A stretch of DNA of 64,000 nucleotides from Protula sp. h YS-2021. Its lineage: Eukaryota > Annelida > Polychaeta > Sabellida > Serpulidae. Made by a program: the position numbers and the translations under genes. The notes beneath the pieces were generated by a model that worked only from the letters and a program-made list of their open reading frames with translations, made no database searches and was not told where the DNA came from. The stretch lies in assembly GCA_949752745.1 (NCBI GenBank), contig OX457024.1, positions 112,453,414-112,517,413 on the forward strand, read 5' to 3'. Position 1 is the first letter of the stretch. Each line of letters starts with the position of its first letter. This document shows, in pieces, positions 1-9,600 of the stretch.

Positions 1-2
1 AG

Positions 3-674
3 AATGCTCACACTTCAGAAGAAGAAGAATTGGAGATAGATGTGGAAAACCCTGTAAAACCACCTATCACTGAAATTTTAGATGAGTCTTCTATGGAAAG
101 TCAAAGCGTCAACATGACTGAAAAGAATGCACATGCTTGTACAGAATGTGGTGCGTTATACAACAGTCAAGAAGCTTTGTTCAAACATATGGAACATTGT
201 GTTGAGGGTGATAATGACGGCAGCTCTGAAAGTGAGTCAGAAACAGACTCTGAAAGTGAGTCAGAAACAGACTCTGTTTGGTATGATATGGTTCAAGAAG
301 TCTACGATGAATATGATACCAAATTTCAAGAAAAGGTTTCAGAATATGAAGAACAAGGGCTTGAAGATGCGCGTGACATAGCAAGTGATGACTTTCGACC
401 CATTTATAAGCGTCGACTTAAACAACTGTTTATGAGACTATTCAAATATGCCCAACGCCTACAACAAAACGAACATTATGAAACCATTTTAGAAGACTTT
501 AATTACTTTGTTGATGAAAAACATTACGAGTATTCAAAGGCACTAAAGGCGGCTATAAGAAGAAACGATGCATTCTTTGAAGAGCTTCTAGATGAGGAGG
601 AGGAAGATGAAAGCAGCGACGAAGAAAGTGATATGGATGCCAGTGAACAGAGTGAAGCAGATGAAGAAAAATAG
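3..674 (+). CDS. Acidic C2HC zinc-finger protein of Polinton copy A, 5' end outside window
   Basis: The frame is open from the window edge, so the start lies upstream; no ATG need be sought here. The protein has one zinc-binding motif, C-x2-C-x12-H-x2-H-C (near base 138), then an acidic Ser/Glu/Asp stretch with a duplicated SESESETD unit, a charged helical region, and a strongly acidic tail ending at a TAG stop. The same Cys-Cys-His spacing recurs in the polymerase of the complete Polinton and in the gene at 2909-3763. Two AATAAA signals follow within 50 bases. Function is unknown; a nucleic-acid- or chromatin-binding accessory role is a guess. Confidence 0.6.
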   Translation, partial: NAHTSEEEELEIDVENPVKPPITEILDESSMESQSVNMTEKNAHACTECGALYNSQEALFKHMEHCVEGDNDGSSESESETDSESESETDSVWYDMVQEVYDEYDTKFQEKVSEYEEQGLEDARDIASDDFRPIYKRRLKQLFMRLFKYAQRLQQNEHYETILEDFNYFVDEKHYEYSKALKAAIRRNDAFFEELLDEEEEDESSDEESDMDASEQSEADEEK

Positions 675-695
675 ACTTATTTGACTAAACATTAT

Positions 696-720
696 AATAA
701 AGACTTTGTAAATCAATAAA
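696..720 (+). terminator. Two polyadenylation signals after the zinc-finger gene
   Basis: AATAAA occurs at 696-701 and again at 715-720, 20-45 bases after the stop codon at 674. Confidence 0.6.
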
Positions 721-750
721 TGTTATAATATTGTTATAGATTTAAGCTGT

Positions 751-838
751 ATGTATTTAAGTGTATTTAAGTGTATTTAAGTGTATTTAAGTGTAGTTAA
801 ATGTATTTAAGTGTATTTAAGTGTATTTAAATGTATTA
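751..838. repeat. 10-bp tandem repeat (gtatttaagt)
   Basis: About nine imperfect copies of a 10-bp unit. AT-rich, no coding sense. Confidence 0.85.
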
Positions 839-884
839 ATAAACCTATTCAACATATGTCTTGTTTTTTCTTTGCTTGAACTAC

Positions 885-1220
885 AACTTGTTGAACAATT
901 TGTTAAACAGCATGTTGTTGAACAAGTTGAACATGTTGAACATGTTGAACATGTTCAACTTGTGCAACAACATGTTGAACATGTTGAACATGTTCAACTT
1001 GTTGAACATGTTGTTGAACATGTTGAACATGTTGAACATGTTGAACATGTTGTTGAACATGTTGAACATGTTGAACATGTTCAACTTGTTGAACATGTTG
1101 TTGAACATGTTGAACATGTTGAACATGTTGTTGAACATGTTCAACAACATGTTGAACATGTTTAACAACAGCTTGTTAAACAATTGTTGTACAATTGCTA
1201 AACAACTTGTTGAACAATAG
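885..1220. repeat. TTGAACATG tandem array
   Basis: Dense array of 9- and 12-bp units (ttgaacatg, ttgttgaacatg) in both orientations, producing many GTTGAACATGTTCAAC palindromes. Open frames on both strands here are by-products of the 3-bp-multiple period. Confidence 0.9.
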
Positions 1221-1335
1221 TTTGACGTAAAAAAAATAATTCAAACACATGTTTGAATGGTGGGCGCGCGCCATTCCAACAACCTACCTATGCATAAACT
1301 ACTGTAAAACTAAGACATCAAACTGAATCCAACGG

Positions 1336-2085
1336 TGAAATTTTCATGCAAATCGGTCAACCATAACGAAAGTTATCACACTTTTCCCACTTTTTAAAAA
1401 GTTAAAATGGCAAATGTCAAATTATGCCTACAGCCAGCTGCGCAAATAGCCCATGACTACATTATAACAAAAACTAGATATAAAACTGAACCAAACAGTG
1501 AAAGTTTCATGCAAATCGACCAACTATAGCGAAAGTTATCTCATTTTTTCACTTTTTACAAAGTTAAAATGGCGGCATGTCACATTATGCATACAGCCAT
1601 CGGTGTAAATAGCCTATAACCACTTAATATTAAAACGTTACATAAAACTGAATCAAACAGTGAAATTTTCATGTAAATCGACCAAGTATAACGAAAGTTA
1701 TCTCAATTTTTCACTTTTTACAAAGTTAAAATGGCGGCATGTTACAAAAATGATACAGCCAGCTGCGCAAATAGCCTATAACCACTTTATAACAAAACTA
1801 GATATAAAACTGAATCAAATAGTGAAATTTTCATGTAGATCAACCAAGTATAACGGAAGTTATGCCAATTTTCCACTTTTTACAAGGTTAAAATGGCGGC
1901 ATGTTACAAAAATGCATACAGCCACCGGTGTAAATAGCCTGTGACCACTTTATAACAAAACTAGATATAAAGCTGAATCAAACAGTGAAATTTTCATTCA
2001 AATCGGTCAACTATAACGAAAGTTATCCCACTTTTTCACTTTTTACACAGTTGAAATGGCGGCATGTTACAAATATAAGTTCCAC
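1336..2085. repeat. ~162-bp tandem repeat, five copies
   Basis: Units beginning gtgaaattttcat recur near 1336, 1498, 1661, 1822 and 1985, each including an aaatggcggcatgt-like segment and a cagccagctgcgcaaatag-like segment. A single inverted copy lies inside the complete Polinton at about 6130-6290, which links the two elements. Confidence 0.85.
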
Positions 2086-2133
2086 ACTTCAACGGAAGTC
2101 CGTTATTTCAAATTACGAAAACAAAATGACGTT

Positions 2134-2400
2134 TCGTTTACGCACACTCTGTTATGACGTTTACCCTTCATCATGACGTCATCCCAACACGTGCGCGCGC
2201 TCCATCCAAAAAACTGAAGCAGATAGAAACAAACAGACACTATGACGTCACTTCCGGTCCAGACATGATGACGTCACTTCCAGACATGATGACGTCACTT
2301 CCGGTCCAGACAATACTTCCGGTCCAGACGCTATGACGTCACTTCCAGACATGATGACGTCACTTCCAGACAGTATGACGTCACAAAGTGTGGTGATTCC
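2134..2400. promoter_or_regulatory. CRE/ETS-rich subterminal region of Polinton copy A
   Basis: Seven exact TGACGTCA palindromes (the CREB/ATF site) alternate with ACTTCCGGTCCAGACA-type units that contain the ETS core (CCGGAAGT on the other strand). The same alternation fills the outer inverted repeats of the complete element. Whether host factors bind is inference. Confidence 0.6.
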
Positions 2401-2654
2401 GGCGTTTTCACCCTACTACACATGTACTTATGCTGTGTGTGGTTACTGTAATGGGAAACCATTGAAATATGACTAATTAAATATTATCATATAAATAATA
2501 ATAATAAAAAATAAATAAATAAAAAATAAAATAAAAAAGTCACAGAGTCACATAATGTTACAGAGTCACATGATGTCACAGTCACATGTTATCACATAAT
2601 GTCACACAGTCATAAAAGTGAACAAAAAACAAAACAAAAAAACCAGAAAAAAAA

Positions 2655-2735
2655 GTTTTGCCCTGATGGGGGATCGATCCCGGGACCCTCAGGTTGCTAA
2701 CCATTTGCTCAAACAAAAAGCTACACACCATTGTC
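2655..2735 (-). repeat. tRNA-like SINE head
   Basis: Read on the minus strand, a segment with a tRNA-like arm (ggttagcaacctgaggg) is followed by a B-box-like gggatcgatccc and then AAAACTTTTT. The fold is incomplete and there is no CCA-type mature end, so a tRNA-derived SINE fragment fits better than a tRNA gene. AT-rich simple sequence and TCACA repeats (2480-2640) lie next to it. Confidence 0.4.
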
Positions 2736-2908
2736 TACGTTGTTTATGACGAAGTCTGATTACGCAATCTGATTAAGCTTGCTATAGATGACGCGGTCTG
2801 ATTACGCTGGCTTTAGATGACGAAATGCTGCGGTTTACAAGTTGTACGACGCCATTTTGTACGCATCCGCTTCAAGTACGCAACGTTGCAAAAAAAAAAA
2901 AAAAAAGT

Positions 2909-3763
2909 ATGGAATACAAGGATGAACTTTTCACTCCAGAGGCTCTCAAACATTATAACATAACCGAAAGAGATGTGTCTTTGATAGAAGAGATATTCTT
3001 AGACTATGAACGCTTGCGCTTGAGGAAGATGGAGGAGAAGTATCGGGAGCAACAGCAGCGTCACCGCTTTGGGAGGTCTGGGTTCCTGCAGCCAGCTCCT
3101 CAGCCTGCCGCTGTCGCAGCTCCAGAGCCTGAACCTGCCGTCAATGCAGCTCCTCAGCCTGCCGCTGTCGCAGCTCCAGAGCCTGAACCTGCCGTCAATG
3201 CAGCTCCGGAGCCTGCCGCTGTCACAGCTCCAGAGCCTGTCGCTGTCACAGCTCCAGAGCCTACCCCTGAACAAGCCGTCAATGTAGCTCCTGCTGAGCC
3301 AGCCCCTAAGCCTGCTAGGGAGTCTGCTGCGGTGACAACTCCACCGCGACTGCCACTGCCGCTGCCAATACCATCTCCACCAAGGAAGAGGAAGCGGACT
3401 GCAAGCGTCGTCTCCCCACCCGTGCAGACTTCTACTGAGAACTTGCAGGACGCTTCTGCCTCTGTAAGCAAGAGTAGCTTAACCGTCAATGCCCAAGAAC
3501 CCAACCAAGAACAAATCGAAGAAGTAATGCTAATTCTGAACGGGTTGAATGGTGGATCCACCAACTCCTGCACTATGTGCAAAACAGTGCTACCTACCGA
3601 TATCGGTATTGAGGAGCATGTTATACATTGTGCAGAAGCTGGGAGGATCCAGGCATACTTCTGCTCTGTATCGAACGATACTTTTAAATCCACGGTGGCT
3701 ACAATTGCGAGGCATAGGCGGAAGTGTCCTTGTCGGGCTTCTCAGTGGTCTCTGCCAGAGTGA
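2909..3763 (+). CDS. Pro/Ala-repeat protein with C-terminal zinc-finger motif
   Basis: The frame opens at 2825, but the ATG at 2909 is preferred: it sits in a good context (aagtATGG) just after an 18-base poly(A) run that would otherwise encode polylysine. The 284-residue product has a charged helical N-terminus, a central tandem repeat rich in Ala-Pro-Glu-Pro (units of AAPEPEPAVN/AAPQPAAV type), a basic KRKR patch, then C-x2-C-x12-H-x2-H-C near residue 220 and a further Cys/His cluster at the end. That finger has exactly the spacing of the copy A protein. It lies between two Polintons, so it may be a captured or relict Polinton accessory gene. Function unknown. Confidence 0.5.
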   Translation: MEYKDELFTPEALKHYNITERDVSLIEEIFLDYERLRLRKMEEKYREQQQRHRFGRSGFLQPAPQPAAVAAPEPEPAVNAAPQPAAVAAPEPEPAVNAAPEPAAVTAPEPVAVTAPEPTPEQAVNVAPAEPAPKPARESAAVTTPPRLPLPLPIPSPPRKRKRTASVVSPPVQTSTENLQDASASVSKSSLTVNAQEPNQEQIEEVMLILNGLNGGSTNSCTMCKTVLPTDIGIEEHVIHCAEAGRIQAYFCSVSNDTFKSTVATIARHRRKCPCRASQWSLPE

Positions 3764-3920
3764 GGAGACAACTAACACAATGAGGAGCGTGAGCTCCAGG
3801 CTGCTCTTTTCAGAGCGGCCGCCACTTATTACAAAAATAAGCAAAACAGTCATGGTGTTGGTATATGTGTGTATGCATGAGAGTGTGGGAAATGGGAAAA
3901 AAAAAAAAAAAAAAAAAGTT

Positions 3921-3954
3921 ATCGTCTGTCCGTCTGTCCGTCTGACCGTCTGTC
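3921..3954. repeat. Short gtctgtcc tandem repeat after a poly(A) run
   Basis: A run of about 20 A (3898-3917) is followed by four copies of an 8-bp gtctgtcc-like unit. Confidence 0.7.
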
Positions 3955-3965
3955 TACCATCTGCC

Positions 3966-4105
3966 GATTCTGCAGCAGAACCAACGTTGGTTCTGCTGCA
4001 ATGCAAAACATTGGTTCTGCAGCAGAACCAAACGTTGGTTCTACCGCACTTGCGGTAGAACCAACGTTGGTTCTACCGCAAGTGCGGTAGAACCAACGTT
4101 TTCAC
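3966..4105. repeat. Cluster of perfect palindromes around aaccaacgttggtt
   Basis: A 28-bp perfect palindrome with arms gcagcagaaccaac, then a mixed unit, then a 36-bp perfect palindrome with arms acttgcggtagaaccaac, then a half-unit. All share the core AACCAACGTTGGTT. Each could form a hairpin on either strand. Nothing coding overlaps. Confidence 0.85.
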
Positions 4106-4542
4106 ACTACTCAGGTGGGGGATTTCAGTTGCATATAATGGAATAAAACACAAAGAACAGGATACAAAATTTAAAGAAATAAAAATAATGCGTTATGTTT
4201 GTTATACATTGTTTATTAAAAGCACTGACATTTTGGAAATGCTGTAATATTGCTCAAATACTGTGTTATCGCCGACGTCTCTGAGAGGTCATCAGTTTAT
4301 AACAACGGTATTATAGCCACGACGGTATTATCGCCTTCATAAAAAATAAAGACCTCGGCTTCTTGAAACGGGTCTTGATACACTTTTTCGATACACTGAT
4401 AAGGTTTTAATTAAATTCTTTTTGGTTGAAAATGAAAAACTATTTTTATGTTCACTTTTCAACTGTTGACAGTCTGCACTAAAACCGATAAGTTACGGAA
4501 CACAAGTTTTTGGGGGTATGGTCGAATGGTGAAGGACGCATG

Positions 4543-4548
4543 GGTACT
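4543..4548. other. Left target-site duplication GGTACT
   Basis: GGTACT directly abuts the AG start of the element and is repeated exactly after its CT end. A 6-bp duplication is the standard Polinton signature. Confidence 0.93.
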
Positions 4549-4887
4549 AGTAGGTAGGAAACGGGGGTTCTGCCCCACTTTGTGACGTCATACTGTCTGG
4601 AAGTGACGTCATCATGTCTGGACCGGAAGTGTTGTCTGGAGCGGAAGTGTTGTCTGGAGCGGAAGTGTTGTCTGGAGCGGAAGTCATGATAAGCGTTAGG
4701 ATAGGCGCGGCCATCCATGACGTCATGATGACGTCATGATGACGTCATGATGACGTCATACTGTCTGGAGCGAAAGTCTGGAGCGAAAGTTGCTTGAAAG
4801 TGTTGGCCGAGTCAATCATCATGAAGCCAACGAACTCCACCTGTCAATCAGTGTAACCATGGCAACAGACCCTAAAAAGTGATGACC

Positions 4888-5397
4888 TCCCCCCCCCCCT
4901 CGAAATTGTGATTTTTGTATATTTATCCGTTTCAGACGATTCTGAACATTTTTCATTTTTTGGGTCGACCACCCCCCCCCCCCTTCGAAATTGTGATTTT
5001 TGCATATTTATCCGTTTCAGACGATTCTGAACATTTTTCATTTTTTGGGTCGACCACCCCCCCCCCCTTCGAAATTGTGATTTTTGTATATTTATCCGTT
5101 TCAGACGATTCTGAACATTTTTCATTTTTTGGGTCGACCACCCCCCCCCTCGAAATTGTGATTTTTGCATATTTATCCGTTTCAGACGATTCTAAATATT
5201 TTTCATTTTTTGGGTCGCCCCCCCCCCTCGAAATTGTGATTTTTGTATATTTATCCGTTTCAGACGATTCTGAACATTTTTCATTTTTTGGGTCGACCGA
5301 CCCCCCCCCCCTCGAAATTGTGATTTTTGTATATTTATCCGTTTCAGACGATTCTGAACATTTTTCATTTTTTGGGTCGACCGACCCCCCCCCCCTA
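4888..5397. repeat. 85-bp C-tract minisatellite, left end, six copies
   Basis: Units run tcgaaattgtgattttt ... gggtcgaccaccccc and each ends in a run of 8-13 C. They start near 4900, 4986, 5071, 5152, 5229 and 5314. Long frames read across the array in both directions because of the regular period; they are not genes. Confidence 0.93.
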
Positions 5398-5627
5398 GGA
5401 CATACTATGTACCGACCCCCCCCCCCCCTAGGCGAGCAACATTCGGTCAAGTCAGCTTCAGTTCCATCAGAGGGGTATATAAGGGATGAGCATCCAGCAG
5501 TGACAGTCATTTCGGTGAGTGGAGCAAGGAAGCAAAAGTTACAGACAGCAATTGGATCACATCAGATCCAGAGATGGCATCCAGTGACAACTATTTCGGT
5601 AAGTGTTTATTGAAACTTTATAAATAA

Positions 5628-6112
5628 AAAGTGAACTTTGTAAACAAACTTTGTAAACAAACTTTATAAACAAATTTTGTAAACAAACTTTGTAAACAAA
5701 ATTTGTAAACAAACTTTGTAAACAAACTTTATAAACAAACTTTATAAATATAATTTGTAAACAAACTTTGTAAACAAACTTTGTAAACAAACTTTATAAA
5801 CAAAATTTGTAAACAAACTTTATAAACAAAATTTGTAAACAAACTTTATAAACAAACTTTATAAATATAATTTGTAAACAAACTTTATAAACAAAATTTG
5901 TAAACAAACTTTGTAAACAAACTTTGTAAACAAACTTGATAAACAAAATTTGTAAACAAACTTTATAAACAAAATTTGTAAGCAAACTTTATAAACAAAC
6001 TTGACTTATTTACATAATTGAAAATTTGTAAACAAACTTTGTAAACAAACTTTGTAAACAAACTTTGTAAACAAACTTTGTAAACAAACTTTGGTTATTT
6101 GCTTAATTGAAA
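5628..6112. repeat. 12-14 bp tandem array (tttgtaaacaaac)
   Basis: Roughly 35 copies of aaactttgtaaac and aaactttataaac variants. Lies only in the left end, between outer and inner parts of the inverted repeat. A short leader with TATA-like gggtatataaggg (5473-5484) precedes it, but no gene follows. Confidence 0.9.
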
Positions 6113-6119
6113 CTTTGTA

Positions 6120-6292
6120 AAACAATACCTTTCGTTATGCTTGGTCGATTTATATGAAAATTTCACCATTTGATTCAGTTTTATGTAAAGTTTTGTTATA
6201 AAGTAGTCATAGGCTATTTGCGCAGCTGGCTGTATGCATTTTTACCGCCATTTTAACTTAAAATTGTGATAACTTTCGTTATAACTTTCACC
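6120..6292. repeat. Inverted copy of the 162-bp repeat of copy A
   Basis: Matches the 1336-2085 units in reverse: caccatttgattcagtttta, ctatttgcgcagctggctgt and gccattttaac segments are all present in order. Confidence 0.75.
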
Positions 6293-6564
6293 ATTATAGT
6301 GCTTCTTCGCGGATGAATACCATTTGGCAGACCATTTAACTTCACCGCTAGATGTCTCTGCTGTGTAGCAGTGCAGCAGTACAACTGTAAGTGAGATATT
6401 CATATACACAAGTAAAATTCTGCTGAGTCAGCATTTTTGAACAATTTTTGAACAAGTTACACACCATATTTTGATTACATGGAAGTAGCATAAAAGCATG
6501 AGTGAAACATGTCAACTAGTCAACTAGTGATACATTCTGCTGAGTTAACACACCATTGAAGTGG

Positions 6565-6573
6565 TATAAAAGG
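6565..6573 (+). promoter_or_regulatory. TATA box of the polymerase gene
   Basis: TATAAAAGG. It lies 5 bases before the first in-frame ATG (6578), which therefore cannot be in the transcript, and about 60 before the ATG at 6632. Confidence 0.65.
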
Positions 6574-6631
6574 AAGAATGAAACGTATATTTTACTTCAT
6601 TTCAGTTCTAGCAGTTGAAGAAACAATAACG

Positions 6632-9600
6632 ATGGCAACAGTCTACTGTCATGAATGCGATGTGACATTTCCATCTCTGGAAGTGTTCGTGACACATAGA
6701 TGTAAACCAGCTAGGTTGAAACGTGCTCGTGAAGAGCTTGTTGAGCAGATTGAAGTCAAGAGACGAAAGACCTTACAAGATGATGTTGAAAGACCTGATC
6801 CAGTCCTCTGCGGTGAATGTATTAAAATATTTCCATCTTTGGATGCATTTGAGACGCATGCATGTGCTGAAATGGAAAATGTGTCTCATGAAGAACAAAG
6901 AAAGAAAGAGACAGGACAAGTAGGCAGAGGCAGAAGAGTGAGTCTTGGTGAAAACGCACAGGAAAGACGGTTTGAGCCTGAAGATGGATCAGATTTGCTA
7001 CTCGAAATGCGACAACAAGAGAATAGAATCAAGAGACATTTGCTAGAAACGCTAAACCATGGCATGAAATGGTACATTGTGGTACATGCACGCTTCAAGA
7101 AAATGACACCAAATGTTGAAGGCGTGATGGTAGAACAAGTGGATAATGCCTTCATCAGTAGTCCGACATATGCAGCATACAATCCAACGGATATTGAGAA
7201 GGACTTGCCAGAAGCCTATAAAGAATTGTTTACCAGGTTTGATGAACATGAGCGACAAGGTTCTGGCTGGGTGTTGGATAACATATTATTCATTGAAGTG
7301 CATACAGCTACGTCAGCGCCACTGGAAGCGAGCAGTTTTATCCCACTACCGAAGAAAGTAAAGAGTACAAAGGCGGTGCTAAACATTCAGAATAAAGACA
7401 ACAAGTGCTTCTTATGGTCTGTATTGGCTCACCTTCACCCTTCATCAAGCAATAACCTACAGCGTGTGCATCAATACAAGGTATTTGAGAACGAATTGAA
7501 GGTGGAAGGCATGACATTTCCCACACCGATTACAGACATTCCAAAGTTTGAAAAGGAGAATGATGTGTCCATTAACGTGTTTGGATATGAACATGATGTC
7601 GTTGTTCCCATACAACTCAGTCGAAACACCAGCACCAACAGTGCGAGAGAAATCAACTTGCTTTTGATTAGCAATGACAAGACAAGACATTATTGCCTCA
7701 TCAAGAATTTCAGCAGACTGATGGCTTATCGATCAAAGCATAAGGCTGCAGCATTTTATTGTTTCAACTGTCTTCACGGGTTTATGCGACAAGATCTGTT
7801 AGATGAGCATCGCGAAGTGTGTGACAAGCATGGAGCACAACGTTTATCATTCCCCAAGGAACCCTTCATCAAGTTCAAGAATGTAGCCAAACAACAGCGA
7901 GCGCCGTTTGTCATTTATGCAGACTTTGAATGTTTCACGAAAAAGCATGAAGAAGGAGACAAGTATCAACATCATCGTCCAAACAGCTTTGCCTATGTGG
8001 TTGTGAGCCAGTATGATACACGTGCACCAGTCCTGTATCGAGGAGACAATGCCGTGAAAGTCTTTTTAGACCATATGGTGAATGAGCGTGATCGTATTGT
8101 GCATGGTTTACAACAGAAAAAGAAAATGGTGATGACTCATGAAGATGAAGAGCATTATAAGAACGCCACAGATTGCTACATTTGTCATGAGCCTCTAGGA
8201 GCAGATCATGTGAGAGATCATGACCATATCAATGGCAAATACCGTGGAGCTGCACATAGTCAATGCAATTTGCAATTTCGATTTCGAAAAGATCAGCAGG
8301 GTGTTGAAGATTCTTTCATCATTCCTGTGTTTTTCCACAATTTACGAGGCTATGACAGCCATTTGATCATGGAAGAAATTGGAAAGTTCAAAAACGAAAG
8401 GATTACAGTCATTCCCAACACCGTTGAGAAATATATTGCATTCACCATGAGCAATCTGAAATTTACAGACAGTTATCAGTTCATGAGTACTTCTCTACAG
8501 AAGTTGGTCTCCAACCTGGCGGCAGAAGGGAAAGAGAACTTTTATCACATGACGTCACACATTCACGATAGTGACCAACAAGAGTTACTGTTGAGAAAGG
8601 GAGTGTACCCCTACGATTACGTGGATGAGCCATCCAAGTTTGCTGAAACACAACTGCCGTCCAAGGACAAGTTTTACAGTCTGCTCAGTGAAGAAGACAT
8701 TAGCGATGAGGATTATGCGCATGCGCAGAAGGTGTGGGAGACATTCCACTGTACTACATTTGGTGAATACCATGACTTGTACCTGAAATCAGATGTGTTG
8801 CTGCTGGCTGACGTGTTTGAAAACTTTCGTCACGTATGTCTCAACACATATGAATTAGATCCTGCTCACTACTATACAGCGCCAGGCCTGTCGTGGGATG
8901 CCATGTTGAAAGCGACAAAGGTGAAATTGGAATTGATCAACGACATTGACATGTACCAAATGGTTGAACAAGGTCTACGGGGAGGAATATCTGTCATCAC
9001 ACACAAGTATGCGAAAGCAAATAACCCCTACGTAGCAGATTACGATCCCACGAAACCAACCAACTACTTGACGTACCTGGATGCAAACAACTTGTATGGC
9101 TGGGCCATGTCGCAAAGCATGCCGGAAAGTGGATTTATGTGGGTGAGCGAGCCAGAATCCATTGACTTTATGGATGTGGATGAAGATGACGAGATTGGAT
9201 ACATTTTAGAAGTGGATTTGGAATACCCATATTCAATCCATGATCGTCATAATCACTATCCAGTGGCTCCAGAACGGAAATGTGTGAAAGTGGGAGAATT
9301 GTCAAAACATAGTCAGAAGCTACGGAAAGATCTAAACATGAAAGGAAAACCTAGTGAAAAGCTCATTCCCAACCTGTGTGACAAGAAGAAATATGTGCTT
9401 CATTATAGAAATTTACAGCAATATGTCTCACTGGGATTGAAAGTCACGAAGGTGCACCGTGCCATCATGTTTGCACAGAGCAAATGGTTGGCAAAATACA
9501 TCTCCTTGAACACGGAAAAGAGAAAGTTGGCCAAGAACCCGTTTGAGAAAGACTTCTTCAAATTGATGAACAACTCGGTGTTTGGCAAAACCATGGAAAA

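Larger units (their letters stand above)
1..2417. mobile_element. Second Polinton/Maverick copy (copy A), right end only
   Basis: The segment ends in a CRE/ETS-rich subterminal region very like that of the complete element at 4549-22323, and its last bases (ccctact) match the AG..CT terminus rule of Polintons when read inward from 2417. The next six bases (acacat, 2418-2423) would be the target duplication, but the other end lies outside the window, so this cannot be tested. It contains the end of one gene and three tandem-repeat fields. The last ~40 bp differ from the terminus of the complete element although the DNA just inside is shared, so this is a related subfamily and not the same copy duplicated. 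Confidence 0.7.
4549..6533. repeat. Left terminal inverted repeat (interrupted)
   Basis: The outer part (4549-5395) is the inverse of 21150-22323: terminus, CRE/ETS units, a unique ~90-bp block (gttggccgagtcaatcatc...), and the G/C-tract minisatellite. The inner part (about 6368-6533) is the inverse of 20998-21148. Between them the left side carries 5396-6367, absent from the right, so either the left gained or the right lost about 1 kb. Six exact TGACGTCA sites lie within 4560-4770. Confidence 0.85.

Noticed and set aside
821..1220. Repetitive Leu/Asn/Met or Val/Glu/His frames
   Set aside because: By-products of the TTGAACATG array in both directions.
2999..4058. Frames on the other strand and frame over the Pro/Ala gene (2999-3274, 3154-3693, 3549-4058)
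   Set aside because: Shadows of the GC-rich repeat in 2909-3763, without domains.
4888..5397. CRISPR-like regular repeats
   Set aside because: Units are directly adjacent with no unique spacers, and the setting is a eukaryotic transposon end.
5473..5484. Promoter for a gene at the left end (gtatataaggg)
   Set aside because: No gene follows; the next 500 bases are a tandem array. It may be a relict.
4844..5613. Long open frames on both strands across 4844-5613
   Set aside because: They read through the 85-bp minisatellite; the repeated protein units only mirror the DNA period. Same for 21160-22080.
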